Origin: Amycolatopsis sp. FBCC-B4732 | GTDB taxonomy: Bacteria > Actinomycetota > Actinomycetes > Mycobacteriales > Pseudonocardiaceae | Assembly (NCBI RefSeq): GCF_023008405.1 | Contig: NZ_CP095376.1 | Location: 6,676,501-6,740,500, forward strand | Length of the DNA: 64,000 nt | Direction of reading: 5' to 3' | Part shown: positions 51,878-60,940 of the stretch, in pieces | Numbering within the stretch: the first letter of the stretch is position 1 | Layout: each line of letters begins with the position of its first letter | Notes under the pieces: generated by a model | Told to the model about the DNA's origin: nothing | What the model saw: only the letters and a program-made list of their open reading frames with translations | The model's database searches: none | Program-made: the position numbers and the translations under genes

Positions 51878-52663
51878 TCAGACGGCTTGGACCGCCACCC
51901 CGGCGGCTTCGAACGCGCGCAGGGCGTCCGGGTCGGCGTCGGTGTCCGTCACCAGCGCGTGCACCTGCGTCGTCTCGCAGATGCGCGCGAAGGCCCGGCG
52001 GCCCAGCTTCGAGCCGTCCGCCACCGCGACCACGCGCTCGGCGCGCTCGACCATCAGGCGGTTGATGCTGGCCTCGCCCTCGTGGTGGGCGAACGCGCCC
52101 GCGTCCGGGTCGAACGCGTCGACGCCGAGGAACAGCAGGTCGATCGTCAGCTCGCTCAAGACCCGGGTGGCCAGCGGGCCGCTCAGCTCGAACGACTGCG
52201 GCCGCGCGACGCCGCCGGTGACGACGATCTTGACGTTCGGGCGCACCGCGAGCTCGTGCGCGATGTTCAGCGCGTTCGTGACCACCGTCAGGCCCGGTGC
52301 GTCGCCGCGGCCGGAGAGGTCCGGGCGGATCGCCAGTGCCCGCGCCACCCCGGCGGTCGTGGTGCCGCCGTTCAGGCCGACCACCATGCCCTTCGCGGCG
52401 AACGCGGCCGCCGCGGTGCTGATCCGCTGCTTCTCCGGCACGTGCCGCGCGGTCTTGTAGCGCAGCGGCAGGTCGTAGGCGAGGTCGTTGGCGACCGCGC
52501 CGCCGCGCGTGCGCGTGAGCAGCTGCTGTTCGGCGAGGTGGTCGAGGTCGCGGCGGATCGTGGCGGCGGAGACGTCGAGCTCCGCGGCCACGTCCTCGAC
52601 GTCGATCTTTTCCCGCTGCCCCAGCATGTCCAGCAGGGTGCTCAAGCGTTCGTGCCGGGCCAT
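51878..52663 (-). CDS. DeoR-family sugar-phosphate-responsive repressor
   Basis: 261 residues. GGGAG precedes ATG 52663. The HTH (~5-57) reads RLSTLLDMLGQREKIDVEDV, VSAATIRRDLDHLAEQQLLT. The DeoR C-terminal sensor (~75-235) has LNGGTTTAGVARAL, VVTNALNIAHELA, VVTGG and FLGVDAFD, the phosphosugar-binding pocket. The gene is last in the transporter operon and lies among sugar-phosphate enzymes, matching AgaR/LacR-type control. The shared motif at 51538 and 58945 is the predicted operator. Confidence 0.92.
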   Translation of the reverse strand: MARHERLSTLLDMLGQREKIDVEDVAAELDVSAATIRRDLDHLAEQQLLTRTRGGAVANDLAYDLPLRYKTARHVPEKQRISTAAAAFAAKGMVVGLNGGTTTAGVARALAIRPDLSGRGDAPGLTVVTNALNIAHELAVRPNVKIVVTGGVARPQSFELSGPLATRVLSELTIDLLFLGVDAFDPDAGAFAHHEGEASINRLMVERAERVVAVADGSKLGRRAFARICETTQVHALVTDTDADPDALRAFEAAGVAVQAV

Positions 52664-52742
52664 CGCGGTACTCCCTAGTTCACTCTCGGCGAGCAGTATG
52701 CTGCATCGCCGCTTTCCGCCGCGCCCCGGCACGCCGCCACCG

Positions 52743-54599
52743 CTACTTCATCCGGAAGTCGTATGCCGACGGCAGCGGATCCGCGGAGAGCGCTTCCCAG
52801 GTGTCCGAAAGGGACAACTCGCCTTCCCGGATGTTCGGGATTTCGAAGCCCGCGTCGAACACGGCCTTCGCGCCCGCGCGATCCCCGGCGGCGAGCCGGG
52901 TGTGCGCCGTCAGCAACGCGAGCCTGCCTTCGGGTCGCCCGGGCAGCAGGGAAACCGGGGCGTGCCCGGCCGCCAGCTGCGCCGACAACGCCTCGGCCAG
53001 CAGCGGCCGCACGTCCGGTGCCAGCGCCAGGGCACGCCGGAACAACCGGGCCGATTCCTCGGGATCGGTGGCGGCGACGGCGAGGTTGCGCAACGCCCAG
53101 GCGTTCTCCGCGGCTGCCACCGACGCACGCCACGCCTCCTGGGCCGCTTCCCGGTCGCCGGCCGCCCAGCGGGCCACGCCGCGGTGGTACCACGTCAGCC
53201 AGGTGTCCGTCGTGTACTCCAGCAGCTCGGCCCAGTACCGGTTGACCAGCGTCGACGGCGGCGGGACGCGCGGATCGCCCTGCGGCGTCTCGCCGTCCAG
53301 GAGGTCCAGCCACGGCCGCTGCTCCGGCCCCAGCGTGTCCTTCGGGAACGGCGTACCGGGCAGGCAGGCCACCATGCGGAGGGTTTCCAGCGCGCCCCAG
53401 CCCGAGCCGGTGGCCAGCGGTTCGCCGGGCTCGGCGTCCGCGATCGCCCGCCACGCGCGGTGGCGCGCCTCGAGCACGGCCACCGGCGGCAGCCTCGCGG
53501 CGACGGCGTCCGTGGCGGCACGCCAGTTTTCGCCGTGCACCGCGGCCGGGTCCGCCGACACGGGCCCGTACGCCTCCAGCCAGTCCCAGGCCTCGCCCGG
53601 TGGCAGACGCAGGTGTTCCAGCTGCGTGCGGGCCAGTCCCGCCTGGATCTCCAGGTAGCCCGTCCCCGCGCCCGGCGCGAGCCACTCCTGCCAGTGCCGC
53701 CCGCCCGCGGATTCGCCCCACCGGAACAGTTTCCGGCCGCGCAGCCGCGCCGTGGACGCCTGGCCGAGGCCGGCGCCGGTCTCGTCGACCGCCGCGATCC
53801 ACGGGCGATCCGAAGCCACCTCGAAGAAGTAGTCCGCGGCCGTGCCGCCCCGCGCCGGGTACGTCAGCTCGCCGGGGACGCCGACGAGGTCGAGCCGGCC
53901 CGAATAGCCGTAGTGCCAGGCCTGGTCCGCGGGCACCAGCACCCGCGTCGACGGCGTCTGCGGCACGGCGGTGTTGGACCACCAGTAGACCGGCACGTCG
54001 TGGGAGTGCGGGTTGCGGATCCGCACGCCGACGAGTAGCTGCTCCGAGTCGTCGGGCAGCCAGAAGTCCAGCTGGTACGGCAGGTCCCGGGTGCGCTCCC
54101 ACTCCCACAGCCGCAGCACGGGCGTGCCGTCCGGGCCCTCGACCGCGGCCGCGAACATCGGCGCGCACGTCAGCGTCGTGTGCCCGGTGCTGCCGAGGTT
54201 CCACTCGACGCCGCCGGCGAACCACGCGTCCCGCAGCGCGAGGTTCGCGGGCTGGAACACCGGGTTTCGGTACAGCAGCTCGCGCCCGGACGGCTTGTGC
54301 ACCAGCGACCAAAGCCGCCCGCCCAGTGACGGCAGGACCGTCGCGCGCAGGTGGTCGTTCTCCAGCACCAGCGCGGGCAGTTCGCGGACGGAGCGTTCGC
54401 GCGAGTAGCCGTCCTGCAGCCGGCACGGCAGCACGGTGCCGAGCCGCCCGTACGCCAGCCCGGCGGCCAGGTCGGCGGGCAGCTCGTCCACATTGGACAC
54501 CGAGGCCACGGCTTCCGGCGGCACCAGCGGCGGCAGGGGGTTCTCCGGCCCCAGCTCGGCCGCGGGCAGCGTGAGCGACGTCCGGCGCAGCTCGGTCAT
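52743..54599 (-). CDS. DUF5107-type carbohydrate-associated protein with TPR region
   Basis: 618 residues, cytoplasmic (no signal peptide). The N-terminal ~300 residues form a beta-sandwich like mutarotase/glycosidase folds: LENDHLRATVLPSLGGRLWS, YRNPVFQPANLALRDAWFAG, GGVEWNLGSTGHT, PVYWWSNTAVPQT. The C-terminal ~300 residues are helical, TPR-like. This layout fits the DUF5107 family, assigned from memory. The start overlaps the ATPase stop (ATGA), so it is translated with the transporter and may process the imported sugar, for instance as a glycosidase. No catalytic residues can be assigned. Confidence 0.75.
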   Translation of the reverse strand: MTELRRTSLTLPAAELGPENPLPPLVPPEAVASVSNVDELPADLAAGLAYGRLGTVLPCRLQDGYSRERSVRELPALVLENDHLRATVLPSLGGRLWSLVHKPSGRELLYRNPVFQPANLALRDAWFAGGVEWNLGSTGHTTLTCAPMFAAAVEGPDGTPVLRLWEWERTRDLPYQLDFWLPDDSEQLLVGVRIRNPHSHDVPVYWWSNTAVPQTPSTRVLVPADQAWHYGYSGRLDLVGVPGELTYPARGGTAADYFFEVASDRPWIAAVDETGAGLGQASTARLRGRKLFRWGESAGGRHWQEWLAPGAGTGYLEIQAGLARTQLEHLRLPPGEAWDWLEAYGPVSADPAAVHGENWRAATDAVAARLPPVAVLEARHRAWRAIADAEPGEPLATGSGWGALETLRMVACLPGTPFPKDTLGPEQRPWLDLLDGETPQGDPRVPPPSTLVNRYWAELLEYTTDTWLTWYHRGVARWAAGDREAAQEAWRASVAAAENAWALRNLAVAATDPEESARLFRRALALAPDVRPLLAEALSAQLAAGHAPVSLLPGRPEGRLALLTAHTRLAAGDRAGAKAVFDAGFEIPNIREGELSLSDTWEALSADPLPSAYDFRMK

Positions 54600-55642
54600 G
54601 CGTCCGGCAGCCTTTCCCCGGTGGCCGCGTCGAACAGGTGGACCGCGTCCGGCTTCGGCGCCAGCGTGATCGGCTCGCCGCGCCGCCACGGCGCCATGCC
54701 CGGCGTCCGCACGGTCAGCACCCGCTCCCCCGCCCGGCAGTACAGGTACTGGTCGCTGCCCAGTTCTTCGACGACCTCGACGACCGCCTCGTAGCCGCCC
54801 TCGCCGAGAGTCCAGCCCTCGGGCCGGACCCCGACCACGAGCCCGGGGCCGGTGAGCGCCGAGCGCTGCGCCGGGGTCAGCGGCACGGTCGCCTCGTCCA
54901 CCGAGGTCTCCAGCAGGTTCATCGACGGCGAGCCGATGAACCCGGCCACGAACACGTTGGCCGGCCGTGAGAAGAGGCCGATCGGGGTGTCGCACTGCTG
55001 CAGCACGCCGTCGCGCAGGACCGCCACCCGGTCGCCCATGGTCATCGCTTCGACCTGGTCGTGCGTGACGTACAGCGTGGTGATGCCCAGCCGCCGTTGC
55101 AGCGACGCGATCTGCGTGCGCGTCTGCACCCGCAGCTTGGCGTCCAGGTTGGACAGTGGCTCGTCCATCAGGAAGACGCTCGGCTCGCGCACGATCGCAC
55201 GGCCCATCGCGACGCGCTGGCGCTGCCCGCCGGACAGCTTGGCCGGCTTGCGGTCCAGGTACTCGGTCAGGTCGAGCAGCGCCGCGGCTTCGGTCACCCG
55301 CCGCTCGCGCTCGGCCTTCGGCAGCTTCGCCAGCTTGAGGTGGAAGCCGATGTTCTCGCCGACCGACATGTGCGGGTAGAGCGCGTAGTTCTGGAACACC
55401 ATCGCGATGTCCCGGTCCTTCGGCGCCAGCTCGGTGACGTCCCGGTCACCGATGTGGATGGAGCCTTCGTCGACGCCCTCCAGCCCGGCCAGCATCCGCA
55501 GCGTCGTCGACTTGCCGCAGCCCGAAGGGCCGACCAGCACGAGGAATTCGCCGTCGGCGACGTCGAGGTCGAAGCCGTCGACGGCCGGGCGGTCCACTCC
55601 GGCGTAGAACCGGGTCGTGTCCCGGAAACTGACGGTGGCCAT
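54596..55642 (-). CDS. Carbohydrate ABC importer ATPase (MsmK/UgpC type)
   Basis: 348 residues. Walker A LVGPSGCGKSTTL (~37), Q-loop MVFQNYALYPHMSV, signature KLSGGQRQRVAMGR, Walker B VFLMDEPLSNLDA, switch His in YVTHDQVEAM. The C-terminal TOBE/OB region (VVGVRPEGW) is typical of the MalK group. It is dedicated to this operon, unlike the shared MsiK ATPase that serves many actinomycete sugar importers. Confidence 0.95.
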   Translation of the reverse strand: MATVSFRDTTRFYAGVDRPAVDGFDLDVADGEFLVLVGPSGCGKSTTLRMLAGLEGVDEGSIHIGDRDVTELAPKDRDIAMVFQNYALYPHMSVGENIGFHLKLAKLPKAERERRVTEAAALLDLTEYLDRKPAKLSGGQRQRVAMGRAIVREPSVFLMDEPLSNLDAKLRVQTRTQIASLQRRLGITTLYVTHDQVEAMTMGDRVAVLRDGVLQQCDTPIGLFSRPANVFVAGFIGSPSMNLLETSVDEATVPLTPAQRSALTGPGLVVGVRPEGWTLGEGGYEAVVEVVEELGSDQYLYCRAGERVLTVRTPGMAPWRRGEPITLAPKPDAVHLFDAATGERLPDA

Positions 55643-55648
55643 CTGCTC

Positions 55649-56554
55649 CTACTTTCCGGCGCCGAGGGTCAGGCCGGTGATGATCCGGCGGGCGAGCACG
55701 AGGTACAGCACGAGCATCGGGAGCACGACGATCGCCACGCCGGCGATCAGGCCGCCGTACTCCGACTGGTAGCTCGCCGCGCCGTAGAAGGTGAACAGCG
55801 CGCGCGACAGCGTGAAGTGCGCCTGGTCCTTGAGGAACACGATGGCCAGCAGCGTCTCGTTCCACAGGCCGATCGCGTTGAGCGTCAACGCCGTGATCAG
55901 GCCGCCGCGCGCGAGCGGCAGCATGACCGAGAAGAACGTCCGGGCCGGCGAGGCGCCGTCCAGCGAGGCCGCTTCCTCGAGTTCGTCCGGCAGCGAGCGG
56001 AAGAAGCCGGTCAGCAGGAACACCGTGAACGGGATCGACAAAGCGACGTACAGCAGAAAGAGCCCGTACTCGTTGTCCAGGTGGATCCGGCTCAGCACCA
56101 CGAACAGCGGGATGATCACGGTCTGGAACGGCACGCCCATGCCGATCGCGACGACGTTGGTCATCGGCCCGGAACCGCGCACACCGAGCCGGGTCAGCGC
56201 GTACGCGCAGGGCGCGGAGACCGCGACGGTCGCGACCGTCGCGAGGCCGACCAGGACCACCGTCGTCACCACGGCGTCGCCGAAGCCCGCGTTGGTCCAG
56301 GCGTAGATGAAGTTCCGGAACGGCTTGCCGACGTGGAACCACTGGTACGGCAGCGCGAACGGCTTGGTGAAGATCTCCACCGGCGTCTTGAACGCGGCCG
56401 TGAGCAGCCAGTACAGCACCAGGACGTTGCCCGCGGTGAACGCCCAGACGAACACCGAACCCAGCAGCCGCAACGGGCTGAACCGGCGCGAGCCCGGGGC
56501 CGGCTTCGGTTTGCGCGGCGCCCGCCGCACGACGTCAGAACTGGATCGCGTCAC
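55649..56554 (-). CDS. Sugar ABC importer permease, MalG-like
   Basis: 301 residues, GTG start 20 bases inside the preceding permease gene. Six membrane helices; the cytoplasmic EAA loop reads ELEEAASLDGASPARTFFSV with MLPLAR. N-terminal basic leader typical of MalG/LacG subunits. Partner of the MalF-like permease encoded upstream. Confidence 0.94.
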   Translation of the reverse strand: MTRSSSDVVRRAPRKPKPAPGSRRFSPLRLLGSVFVWAFTAGNVLVLYWLLTAAFKTPVEIFTKPFALPYQWFHVGKPFRNFIYAWTNAGFGDAVVTTVVLVGLATVATVAVSAPCAYALTRLGVRGSGPMTNVVAIGMGVPFQTVIIPLFVVLSRIHLDNEYGLFLLYVALSIPFTVFLLTGFFRSLPDELEEAASLDGASPARTFFSVMLPLARGGLITALTLNAIGLWNETLLAIVFLKDQAHFTLSRALFTFYGAASYQSEYGGLIAGVAIVVLPMLVLYLVLARRIITGLTLGAGK

Positions 56555-57491
56555 GGCGCATCACCCGCCTCAGCAGCACGACCAGGATCGACACCAGCGC
56601 GATCATCGCCACCGCGCAGGCGCAGGCGGCGCCGAAGTCCGGCGTGCCGTTCGAGCCGAAGGTCCGGTCGAACACGTAGATGCCGAGCGTCCACGCCTGG
56701 TTCGGCGGGGCGTACGTCCCCGGCCCGGCCAGCACGAACACCAGCTCGAAGATCTTCAGCGCGTTGATCGTCCACAGCACCCCGGCGACGCCGACGACGT
56801 CCCACGTCATCGGCAGCGTGATGTTGCGGAACTTCTGCCACGGCGACGCGCCGCCGAGTTCCGCGTCCTCGTAGAGGTACGGCGGGATCCGGTCGACCGC
56901 GGCCATCAGGATGGTGATGTAGAAGCCGGAACTGGCCCAGATCAGCGACGCCGTCACCACGCCGGTCACGTTGGCCGGGGCCAGGAACTTGGCCGCGTCC
57001 GCGCCGACGTGCTCCAGGACGTAGTTCGCCAGCCCCTGCTTGCCGGGCTGGTACTTGAACACGAACCCGAGGAACATGCCGAGCGCCACCGGCGCGACGA
57101 TGTTCGGGAAGAACAGGACGGCACGCACGACCTTGCCGCCGCGCATGTCCCGCAGCACCATGGTGAACAGGAACGCGAGCGCGAACGTGCCGACGCCGCC
57201 GGCGAAGACGTACACCAGCGTGTTGCGGAACGCGTACTGGAACGAGTCGCTCGCCCACATCTGCGTGTAGTTGGTGACGCCGTTGGGCTTCGGCGTGTCC
57301 CCCGCGCCCGCCCAGCTCGTGAAGGACAGCACCACCGTCCCGAGCGTCGGCAGCACCAGGAAAGCCAGGTACAGCACCAGCGCGGGCGCGGCGAACGGCC
57401 AGAACAGCCGTTTCTTGCGGCGCAGGTGCGCGCCGCCGGCGGCACGGGCCCCCTGAGCCCGTGCCGCCGTCGTCGTGGTGAGCGTGGCCAT
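56535..57491 (-). CDS. Sugar ABC importer permease, MalF-like
   Basis: 318 residues. The start overlaps the binding-protein stop by one base (TGATG). Six to seven membrane helices (LFWPFAAPALVLYLAFLVLP, VFAGGVGTFALAFLFTMVL, GVVTASLIWASSGFYITIL); the EAA loop reads YLYEDAELGGASPWQKFRNI. It forms the membrane channel with the MalG-like subunit. Confidence 0.94.
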   Translation of the reverse strand: MATLTTTTAARAQGARAAGGAHLRRKKRLFWPFAAPALVLYLAFLVLPTLGTVVLSFTSWAGAGDTPKPNGVTNYTQMWASDSFQYAFRNTLVYVFAGGVGTFALAFLFTMVLRDMRGGKVVRAVLFFPNIVAPVALGMFLGFVFKYQPGKQGLANYVLEHVGADAAKFLAPANVTGVVTASLIWASSGFYITILMAAVDRIPPYLYEDAELGGASPWQKFRNITLPMTWDVVGVAGVLWTINALKIFELVFVLAGPGTYAPPNQAWTLGIYVFDRTFGSNGTPDFGAACACAVAMIALVSILVVLLRRVMRRDAIQF

Positions 57492-58885
57492 CAGCCCTGG
57501 TTCTTCCAGAAGCCGGCACCCTTGGCGGCGAGCTGGTCCACGAACTGCTGCGGGGTCAGCTCGCCCTTGAGCAGCGCGGTGTCGGCCGGGTCGAAGACGT
57601 CGGTCTGCCACTTGCCGCCGGCGATCCCGTCGATCCCGTCGTACTGCAGGACGTGCTCCTTCTTCGGGTCGTCCAGCGCGGCCTTGACCTGCTTGAGGTC
57701 GTCCGGCACGGCGAGGTCGGCGCGCGGCACGAGGTTGTCGGCCACCGCCGGGATGCCGGACAGGATGTCCTTGTTGAGGAAGTAGGCGATGAACGCCTTG
57801 GCGGCCTCGGCGTGCTTGGCCTTCTTGGTCACGGCGAAGCCGATCGACATCTGTTCGACGGTGTCGTGCGTGGCGCCGGCCGGCATCGGGAACTGGAAGG
57901 AGCCGTAGTTGATCTTCGTCCCGGCTCCCTGCTTGTCCAGGTACTCCCGGGTCTCGCTCGGCGCCCAGGTACCGACGTAGAGGTAGCGCGAGTCGCCGTC
58001 GGCCCAGCGCTGCTGCACCTGCGGGAACTTCGCCGCGTCCCAGCCGTCGATGAAGTACTTGGGCAGCTTCGCGGTTTCGGTGGCGGCCTTGAGGAAGCCC
58101 GGCTCGGTCTTCCACGCCTGGCCGGTCTTGTCGGTGGCGGCCTTGTTCAGCCCGCCCGCGCCGACGTACCGCTCGGCGAGCTGGGTGAAGAAGTACATGT
58201 TGTAGAACGGGATGTCGCCGTCCTGGCTGATCGCCGCCTTGCCGTCGGCCTTCGCCTTATCGAACAGCGCGACCAGGTCGTCCATCGTCTTCGGCTGCTG
58301 GACGTCACCGGCGGAGTCCTTGTTGAACCACCAGGCGCTGGACTGCACGGTGTAGGGGACCATGAAGTTCTGGCCGGTCTTGTCCTTGTTCTGCGGGAAG
58401 TCGTAGGAGCTCTTCGACAGCACGCCCCGGACCGTCTTGTCGCCCTCGCCGACCTTCATCGCGAAGACGTCGTCGAGGCCCTGCGTGCCGCCCGGGGTCA
58501 TGATGGCCGCGCCGACCTTGCTGACGTCCTGGTCGAACAGGTCCGGGACCGCGTCGGTGTTCAGCGCGGGCACCAGGTTCTGCGTGTAGGCCTTGCGCCC
58601 GAGCCACTGGACGTTCACCTTGACGCCGGTCTTCTCCTGGAAGCACTTGAACGCCTTCTGCAGCACCTTCCCCTGCGGCTCGTCGGCGGTCCACATGGCC
58701 CAGTAGGTGAACTCCTTGTCCGTGGCCGGCTTGACCGCGGCCTCCGGACAGGGCGCGTTCAGGTACTGGTCGACCCCGGGCAGGGCGTTCTCGCCGGTCC
58801 CGCCGCCGGTGTCCGCACCCCCGCCGCACCCGGCCAGCAGGAGGGACACCCCCGCCGTCAACGCCATGAGCTTGCTCCGCCGCAT
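57491..58885 (-). CDS. Sugar ABC importer substrate-binding lipoprotein
   Basis: 464 residues. Start 58885 (ATG 58903 possible) opens a lipoprotein signal ending LLLAGC (Cys20). The family-1 solute-binding fold shows FTYWAMWTADEPQGKVLQKA, FQEKTGVKVNVQWLGRKAYT, MVPYTVQSSAWWFNKD and IGFAVTKKAKHAEAAKAFIA. Many Trp and Tyr residues suit stacking against a sugar. First gene of the ABC-DUF5107-DeoR operon, with a strong promoter carrying the shared motif. Ligand unknown; neighbours suggest an amino sugar or galactose-type glycoside. Confidence 0.93.
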   Translation of the reverse strand: MRRSKLMALTAGVSLLLAGCGGGADTGGGTGENALPGVDQYLNAPCPEAAVKPATDKEFTYWAMWTADEPQGKVLQKAFKCFQEKTGVKVNVQWLGRKAYTQNLVPALNTDAVPDLFDQDVSKVGAAIMTPGGTQGLDDVFAMKVGEGDKTVRGVLSKSSYDFPQNKDKTGQNFMVPYTVQSSAWWFNKDSAGDVQQPKTMDDLVALFDKAKADGKAAISQDGDIPFYNMYFFTQLAERYVGAGGLNKAATDKTGQAWKTEPGFLKAATETAKLPKYFIDGWDAAKFPQVQQRWADGDSRYLYVGTWAPSETREYLDKQGAGTKINYGSFQFPMPAGATHDTVEQMSIGFAVTKKAKHAEAAKAFIAYFLNKDILSGIPAVADNLVPRADLAVPDDLKQVKAALDDPKKEHVLQYDGIDGIAGGKWQTDVFDPADTALLKGELTPQQFVDQLAAKGAGFWKNQG

Positions 58886-58938
58886 TATCGCCACCGCCCA
58901 CATCGATGAGGAACACGCCTTCTGCGCGTTGCTGCGCA

Positions 58939-58966
58939 GTTTTAACACCTTTCGAGCACTTGTCAA
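58939..58966 (-). promoter_or_regulatory. Predicted promoter of the sugar ABC operon
   Basis: On the minus strand TTGACA (-35, 58961-58966) and TAAAAC (-10, 58939-58944) are separated by exactly 16 bases. That spacer is the whole shared motif (58945-58960). Confidence 0.7.
58945..58960. promoter_or_regulatory. Candidate shared sugar-regulon operator at the ABC operon
   Basis: ACACCTTTCGAGCACT, 15/16 identical to 51538-51553, filling the spacer between -35 and -10. Bound repressor would exclude RNA polymerase. Confidence 0.65.
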
Positions 58967-59159
58967 CACCGAGTCGCCGCCGCCGCGCATCAACCAAACT
59001 CCGAGGTGCTCGGGTGATCAGGCACGTAACCACACCTCGGGACATGCTCGCACCTCGACGCATTCACTGCGTGTAAGTGATCGATTGACACGTTGACGTT
59101 GCACAAACTTGCATCTACCGTGACGGGTGTTGCGCACAACCGGCACGGATGGGGAGTTC

Positions 59160-60041
59160 ATGAGCGGGACCTTCATGGCTGCGGAGATCGCCAGCCAGCC
59201 CGGCTGCTGGCGGGAAGCGGGTGCGCTGGCCGCGGCGAACGACGGCCGGCTGCCCCCGGCGGGCGCCCGGGTGGCGATCGTCGGCTGCGGGACCTCGTGG
59301 TTCGTCGGCCAGGCCTACGCCGTCCTGCGGGAAGCCGCCGGGCTCGGCGAGACCGACGCGTTCGCCGCGTCCGAGTTCCCGGTCGGCCGCGCCTACGACC
59401 ACGTGCTCGCGCTGACCCGCTCGGGCACCACGACCGAGGTGCACACGCTGCTCGCGAAGCTGCGCGGCCGGACGAAGACCACGGTGATCACCGGCGTGCC
59501 GGGCGAGGTCGCCGGCACCGCCGACGCCGTCGTCGACCTGTCTTCGGTGGACGAACGCTCGGTCGTGCAGACCCGGTTCGCCACCACCGCGCTGGCGATG
59601 CTGCGGGCGCACCTCGGCGAGGACCTGACCGACGTCGTCGCGCAGGCCGAGCGGGTGCTGGCCGAGCCGCTGCCGGACGAGCTGACCGGCGCGGGGCAGT
59701 TCAGCTTCCTCGGCACCGGCTGGTCGATCGGCATCGCGAACGAGGCCGCCCTCAAGTTCCGCGAGGCGTGCCTGCTGTGGACGGAGTCGTACCCGGCGTG
59801 GGACTACCGGCACGGCCCGATCAGCATCAGCGAGCCGGGCCGGGTGACCTGGATGTTCGGCGCCGCGCCGGACGGGCTCGCCGACGACGTCCGCCAGGCC
59901 GGCGGCACGTTCGTCGAAAGCGGGCTCGACCCGCTCGCCGACCTCGTCCGGGCCCAGCTCGTGGCCGGGGCGATCGCCCGCCGGAAAGGCCTCGACCCGG
60001 ACAACCCGCGCAGCCTGACGCGGTCCGTCGTCCTCACATGA
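59160..60041 (+). CDS. SIS-domain sugar isomerase (AgaS/GlmS-isomerase-like)
   Basis: 293 residues. GGGGAG precedes ATG 59160. Two SIS domains: ~35-150 (RVAIVGCGTSWFVGQAYAVL, VLALTRSGTTTEVHTLLAKL) and ~180-290 (FSFLGTGWSIGIANEAALKF, AWDYRHGPISISE). The SGTT and YRHGP motifs match aldose-ketose isomerases/deaminases acting on amino-sugar phosphates. Coupled to the kinase by an ATGA overlap. Proposed step: galactosamine-6-phosphate to tagatose-6-phosphate plus ammonia. Confidence 0.88.
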   Translation: MSGTFMAAEIASQPGCWREAGALAAANDGRLPPAGARVAIVGCGTSWFVGQAYAVLREAAGLGETDAFAASEFPVGRAYDHVLALTRSGTTTEVHTLLAKLRGRTKTTVITGVPGEVAGTADAVVDLSSVDERSVVQTRFATTALAMLRAHLGEDLTDVVAQAERVLAEPLPDELTGAGQFSFLGTGWSIGIANEAALKFREACLLWTESYPAWDYRHGPISISEPGRVTWMFGAAPDGLADDVRQAGGTFVESGLDPLADLVRAQLVAGAIARRKGLDPDNPRSLTRSVVLT

Positions 60042-60940
60042 TCGTCACCGTGACGCCGAACGCCGCGCTCGACGTCACCTACACGGTGGACGGACTGGTG
60101 CCGGACGCCGTGCACCGGGCGCGCGACGTCCGGCACCGCGCGGGTGGCAAGGGCGTCAACGTCGCCCGGGTGCTGCACGCGCTCGGCGTCGACGTGCACG
60201 CGATCGCCACCGCGGGCGGGGCCACCGGCTCCGAGCTGGCGGCGGAGCTCGGCGCGGCCGGGCTGGCCGCGGAGCTGGTCCCGATCGGCGGCGAAACCCG
60301 CCGGACGACCACCGTGCTGTCCGCTGTGGACGGTTCGGTCACGCTCTTCAACGAACCGGGCCCGGCGGTGACGGCGCCAGAGTGGGCGCTGCTCGCCGAG
60401 CGCGTCCGCCGTCGTGAACCCGAGGTGCTGGTCTGTTCCGGCAGCCTGCCGCCCGGAGCACCCCCCGACGGCTACGCGCGGCTGATCGCCGGCCGCCAGT
60501 CCGTTTTGGACACTTCCGGGCCCGCCCTGCTGGCGGGGCTGGCCGGGCGGCCCGCCGTCGTCAAGCCGAACGCCGAAGAACTGCGCGAGGTCACCGGGCT
60601 CGACGACCTCGAGCAGGCGGCGCGCGAGCTGATGCGGGCCGGAGCGGGCGCCGTCGTCGTCTCCCTCGGCGCCGACGGGCTCCTCGCCGTCACGCCCGCG
60701 GGTACCTGGCGCGCGACGCCGTCCGGCGCGCTCACCGGCAACACCACCGGCGCGGGGGACGCGGTCGTCGCGGCCCTCGCACTCGGGTTGAGCCGGCGTG
60801 AGCCGTGGCCGGAGATCCTGCGGCGGGCCGTCGCGCTGTCCGGCGCGGCGGTGCTCGGGCCGCTCGCCGGCGACGTCGACCTCGCGCACTACCACCGTGA
60901 GCTGGCCGCCGTGCGCGTCCGGCCGGAACAGGAGTCCTGA
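60038..60940 (+). CDS. PfkB-family hexose-phosphate kinase (tagatose-6-P / fructose-1-P kinase-like)
   Basis: 300 residues. The family start TVTPNAALDVTYTVDGL, GGKGVNVARVLHALGV, and the anion hole/base ALTGNTTGAGDAVVAALALG (GAGD) are present; VKPNAEELREVTG is the usual ATP-side motif. It phosphorylates a ketohexose phosphate to the bisphosphate. Its placement between the SIS isomerase and class II aldolase argues for tagatose-6-phosphate kinase (LacC/AgaZ role). It overlaps the next gene by one base. Confidence 0.9.
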   Translation: MIVTVTPNAALDVTYTVDGLVPDAVHRARDVRHRAGGKGVNVARVLHALGVDVHAIATAGGATGSELAAELGAAGLAAELVPIGGETRRTTTVLSAVDGSVTLFNEPGPAVTAPEWALLAERVRRREPEVLVCSGSLPPGAPPDGYARLIAGRQSVLDTSGPALLAGLAGRPAVVKPNAEELREVTGLDDLEQAARELMRAGAGAVVVSLGADGLLAVTPAGTWRATPSGALTGNTTGAGDAVVAALALGLSRREPWPEILRRAVALSGAAVLGPLAGDVDLAHYHRELAAVRVRPEQES